NCBI GenBank assembly: GCA_900765235.1
Contig: CAAFRK010000056.1
Coordinates: 1-7,676 of the forward strand
Source of the DNA: an uncultured Veillonella sp.
Lineage (GTDB): Bacteria > Bacillota_C > Negativicutes > Veillonellales > Veillonellaceae
DNA: 7,676 bases
Direction of reading: 5' to 3'
The position numbers and the translations under genes were made by a program. Under the pieces are notes generated by a model. That model did not search any database, was not told the origin of the DNA, and saw nothing but the letters and a program-made list of their open reading frames with translations. Positions 5,607 through 7,676 of this stretch are shown piece after piece (position 1 is the stretch's first letter; each line of letters opens with the position of its first letter).

Positions 5607-5656
5607 GTCGTCTGATTTATGAGTTTCCTAAGAGATAAATAGTAAATAGAGGAATT

Positions 5657-6388
5657 ATGGAACCTAGACCTATGATGGATCGCTTAGAGGCGGTTTTTTC
5701 GATTGTGCCAAAGGCTCGTGCAATAGCTGATATTGGCACTGATCATGGATATTTAGCAGTAGAACTTATCAACCGTAATCGTGCTGACTTTGTTATAGCC
5801 GGTGATGTACATAAGGGACCTTTAGAATCTGCAAAAGAATATGTTAAGTCCCGAGGGCTTGAGTCTAAGGTAGATTGCCGTTTAGGGGATGGTCTCAAGG
5901 TAACGCAGAAGGGCGAGCTAAATGGTGCCATTTGCTGTGGTATGGGCGGTTTCTTGATGCGCGATATCGTAGAAGAAGGGCCTGAACCGTTGGAATTCTA
6001 CGTGTTACAACCACAAAATGGGCAAAAAGAATTGCGTCAGTATATGGTGCAAAAAGGCTATGTTATTGTTCTTGAAATTATTGTTGAAGATACCGGTAAA
6101 TTATATACTGCGTTTTTAGCAATTCGCGAGGATTGCTTGGAAAACTATACAGGCACAGCAAATCATGAAAATGTGTATGCCACATTGCCTGAAGAATCCT
6201 TACTATGGTTTGTTGGGGCTCTTCTTGAACAAGAACGACCAGAACTTTGGACAAAATATATTGAGTATTTGATATATCAACGACAATGTGCCTTGGATGG
6301 TATGACAGAGAAATTGAGCCATACTGACAAATATCGGGATTTAGAGCGCGAAGTCGAATTTCTTCGTAGTCTTTTAGAAAGTAGATAG
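5657..6388 (+). CDS. trmK: tRNA (adenine(22)-N(1))-methyltransferase TrmK
   Basis: TrmK methylates N1 of adenine 22 in the D-loop region of some tRNAs, using S-adenosylmethionine. The 243-residue protein has a Rossmann methyltransferase fold with motif I ADIGTDHGYL (24-33), an acidic strand end at D50 (IAGDVHKGPL), LGDGL (76-80), the GMGG motif (95-98) and LQPQNGQKELR (117-127). These all fit the TrmK (YqfN, DUF633) family. The C-terminal third, about residues 185-243, is charged and predicted helical, in line with the family's coiled-coil domain. The start is ATG 5657, with GAGG only four bases upstream; the Met codons at 5672 and 5675 lie too far from it. The Nif3-family gene follows after 15 bases, the same pair that lies downstream of sigA in Bacillus. 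No strong promoter was found in the 124-base gap before it. Confidence 0.93.
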   Translation: MEPRPMMDRLEAVFSIVPKARAIADIGTDHGYLAVELINRNRADFVIAGDVHKGPLESAKEYVKSRGLESKVDCRLGDGLKVTQKGELNGAICCGMGGFLMRDIVEEGPEPLEFYVLQPQNGQKELRQYMVQKGYVIVLEIIVEDTGKLYTAFLAIREDCLENYTGTANHENVYATLPEESLLWFVGALLEQERPELWTKYIEYLIYQRQCALDGMTEKLSHTDKYRDLEREVEFLRSLLESR

Positions 6389-6403
6389 AAAGAAGTGAGT
6401 TTT

Positions 6404-7507
6404 ATGACAACTGTTCAACAAGTCATTACCTTAATGGAACAATTAGCACCTCGATCCTATGCGGAATCTTGGGACAATGTAGGCCTTATGGTAGGCGACA
6501 GAAATGCTATGGTTACAGGTGTATTAACTACATTAGATGTAAAAGAGGAAACCATTTCGTATGCTATTGAACATGACTGTAATTTAATCATTAGTCATCA
6601 CCCGTTAATTTTTAAAGGATTAAAACAATTATCTTGTGATACGGCTCAAGGGCGCATGATTCATAAATTGATTCAACATAAGATAGCCGTATATAGTGCC
6701 CATACGAATCTTGATATTGCGTCTGGTGGCTTAAACGATATGTTGGCAGAACGATTAGGTCTTATAGATGTTAAGGGCTTTATCAAAACTGGTGAAGATG
6801 CGCTATATAAGATAACTACATTTGTGCCTGAAAATGCAGCTGATGCGGTTCGTCATGCAATGGGATCTGCTGGTGCTGGCAAAATTGGTAACTACGAGCA
6901 TTGTAGCTTTAGTATTCATGGTGAAGGTCGCTTCATTGGTAACGAAGATTCTAATCCTGTTATTGGTGAAGCAGGTGCTTTAACGGTCGCATCTGAGGTA
7001 CAAGTGAATGCTGTCGTTGATGGTACACATTTAAGCCAAGTTGTAGAGGCAATGAAAGAGGCCCATCCTTATGAAGAGGTAGCTTATGAAGTGGTATCCT
7101 TGTCTGAGCCAAAATGTTCAATTCAATATTTAGGTCGTATTGGTCATTTACCAAATGCACTCAATTTAGATACATTCCGTGAATGGGTTCAGGAAGCATT
7201 GCCAGAGGCTAATATTCGTTTTGCTGGGGTAGCGCCAAAAGAAATCCAATTTATAGCACTCTGCTCTGGTGCTGGCGCGGAATTTATTAAGGATGCAGCT
7301 CATCTACATGTGGATGCATATATTACAGGTGATGTGAAGTATCATGATGCACAATTAGCTAAAGAGCTGGGATTGCTCGTAGTTGATGCGGGACATTTTG
7401 GTACAGAATCTATTGTTGCGAGAGGCTTATGTGATTATTTACTTAGTAAAGATGTACCTGTTCCTGTGAAAGCTTTTACAGAACAGAATGATTTCTTTTT
7501 CTTATAA
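6404..7507 (+). CDS. Nif3-like dinuclear metal centre protein (YqfO family)
   Basis: This is a Nif3/YqfO family protein, widely conserved with no settled biochemical role; it forms hexameric rings with a two-metal site. Numbered from ATG 6404, the 367-residue protein has APRSYAESWDNVGLMVG near the N-terminus, the metal-binding ISHHPLIF with H65 and H66, SAHTNLD with H100 and D104, and the C-terminal DAGHFGTE with H331 and E335. The middle third, about residues 125-235, carries the CutA/PII-like insert typical of the long form (HPYEEVAYEV). The length matches this long form. An in-frame GTG at 6395 would add three codons, but the ATG has the GAAGTGAG purine run at a better distance and gives the usual family start. 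It is probably cotranscribed with trmK, 15 bases away. Confidence 0.92.
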   Translation: MTTVQQVITLMEQLAPRSYAESWDNVGLMVGDRNAMVTGVLTTLDVKEETISYAIEHDCNLIISHHPLIFKGLKQLSCDTAQGRMIHKLIQHKIAVYSAHTNLDIASGGLNDMLAERLGLIDVKGFIKTGEDALYKITTFVPENAADAVRHAMGSAGAGKIGNYEHCSFSIHGEGRFIGNEDSNPVIGEAGALTVASEVQVNAVVDGTHLSQVVEAMKEAHPYEEVAYEVVSLSEPKCSIQYLGRIGHLPNALNLDTFREWVQEALPEANIRFAGVAPKEIQFIALCSGAGAEFIKDAAHLHVDAYITGDVKYHDAQLAKELGLLVVDAGHFGTESIVARGLCDYLLSKDVPVPVKAFTEQNDFFFL

Positions 7508-7519
7508 TATTGCATTTTC

Positions 7520-7547
7520 TTGCAACAAATAGGCTAGCTATGATAAA
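7520..7547 (+). promoter_or_regulatory. Putative promoter of rnpB
   Basis: TTGCAA (7520-7525), a 16-base spacer and GATAAA (7542-7547) form a fair sigma-A type promoter. Its predicted start, around 7554, coincides with GAAGC, the expected 5' end of a class A RNase P RNA. It starts 13 bases after the Nif3-family stop codon. Confidence 0.55.
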
Positions 7548-7554
7548 CTGAATT

Positions 7555-7676
7555 GAAGCAAGTATGAAAGACGGTTGCGAGTCCATAGGACTCGAGGAAA
7601 GTCCGAGCTCCATAGGGCAGGATGCCAGATAACGTCTGGCGAGGGTAACCTTAGGGAAAGTGCCATAGAAAAGGAA
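7555..7676 (+). ncRNA. rnpB: RNase P RNA, bacterial class A (partial, 3' end outside window)
   Basis: This is the catalytic RNA of ribonuclease P, which trims the 5' leader from precursor tRNAs. The first 122 or so bases are visible. The universally conserved P4 strand GAGGAAAGTCC (7594-7604) is followed by GAGCTCCATAGGGCAG, and then by a P10-like hairpin GCCAGA-TAACG-TCTGGC (7624-7640). The segment AAAGTGCCATAGAAA (7658-7672) closes the recognisable part. P3 is a compact hairpin, CGAGTCC-ATA-GGACTCG (7578-7594). The run CTCCATAGGGCAGGATGCC resembles the E. coli class A RNA and not the Bacillus class B RNA. The 5' end near 7555 is inferred from the promoter and from similarity to GAAGC in E. 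coli; it may be off by a few bases. Confidence 0.95.

Noticed and set aside
6404..7507. Annotation of the Nif3-family protein as GTP cyclohydrolase 1 type 2
   Set aside because: This name is carried by some databases for the Nif3 family, but a genuine FolE with all catalytic residues lies at 4784-5347. Nothing in the sequence of the Nif3 protein shows GTP cyclohydrolase activity.
7510..7525. TTGCA-N6-TGCAA hairpin as a terminator after the Nif3-family gene
   Set aside because: The stem has only five pairs, no T-tract follows, and its right arm is part of the likely rnpB -35 element.

Overview
This window is an ordinary-looking housekeeping stretch of a bacterial chromosome. It is AT-rich, every gene lies on the plus strand, and the genes are tightly spaced. 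The proteins are Firmicutes-like: RNase Y, the dnaG-rpoD pair, and the trmK/Nif3 pair that also follows sigA in Bacillus. The RNase P RNA at the right edge, however, reads like the ancestral class A form rather than the class B form of Bacillus. This mix fits a Negativicutes species, and Veillonella is my best guess. That is an inference from gene content and style, not from a database search.

Layout, left to right. Positions 1-231 hold the 3' end of rny (RNase Y). A 250-base intergenic region follows, with a strong terminator-like hairpin, a second long interrupted inverted repeat, and a plausible promoter. Next are dnaG (primase) and rpoD (housekeeping sigma factor), 23 bases apart and presumably cotranscribed, ended by a hairpin terminator. 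An AT-rich leader with a 19-base tandem repeat precedes queD and queE, which overlap by 14 bases, and then folE. A tRNA gene with a CAT anticodon follows, with its own strong promoter and a terminator. A 124-base gap containing an 18-base perfect palindrome leads to trmK and a Nif3-family gene. The window ends inside rnpB, the RNase P RNA gene.

How the genes work together. DnaG makes replication primers and RpoD directs bulk transcription; their linkage echoes the classical macromolecular-synthesis operon. FolE makes dihydroneopterin triphosphate from GTP, QueD turns it into carboxytetrahydropterin, and QueE makes carboxydeazaguanine. Together they form the first three steps of 7-deazaguanine (preQ0/queuosine) synthesis, with FolE also feeding folate. 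QueC and QueF, needed for the next steps, are not in the window. TrmK (tRNA m1A22 methylation), the CAU tRNA and RNase P RNA add a tRNA-biology theme, although queuosine goes into GUN-anticodon tRNAs and not into this one.

I found no mobile element, CRISPR array, phage or defence gene, and no clear sign of an undescribed system. The better leads are non-coding: the palindrome before trmK, the tandem repeat before queD, the paired inverted repeats before dnaG, and the Met-versus-Ile2 identity of the tRNA. No stretch without a gene exceeds 300 bases.
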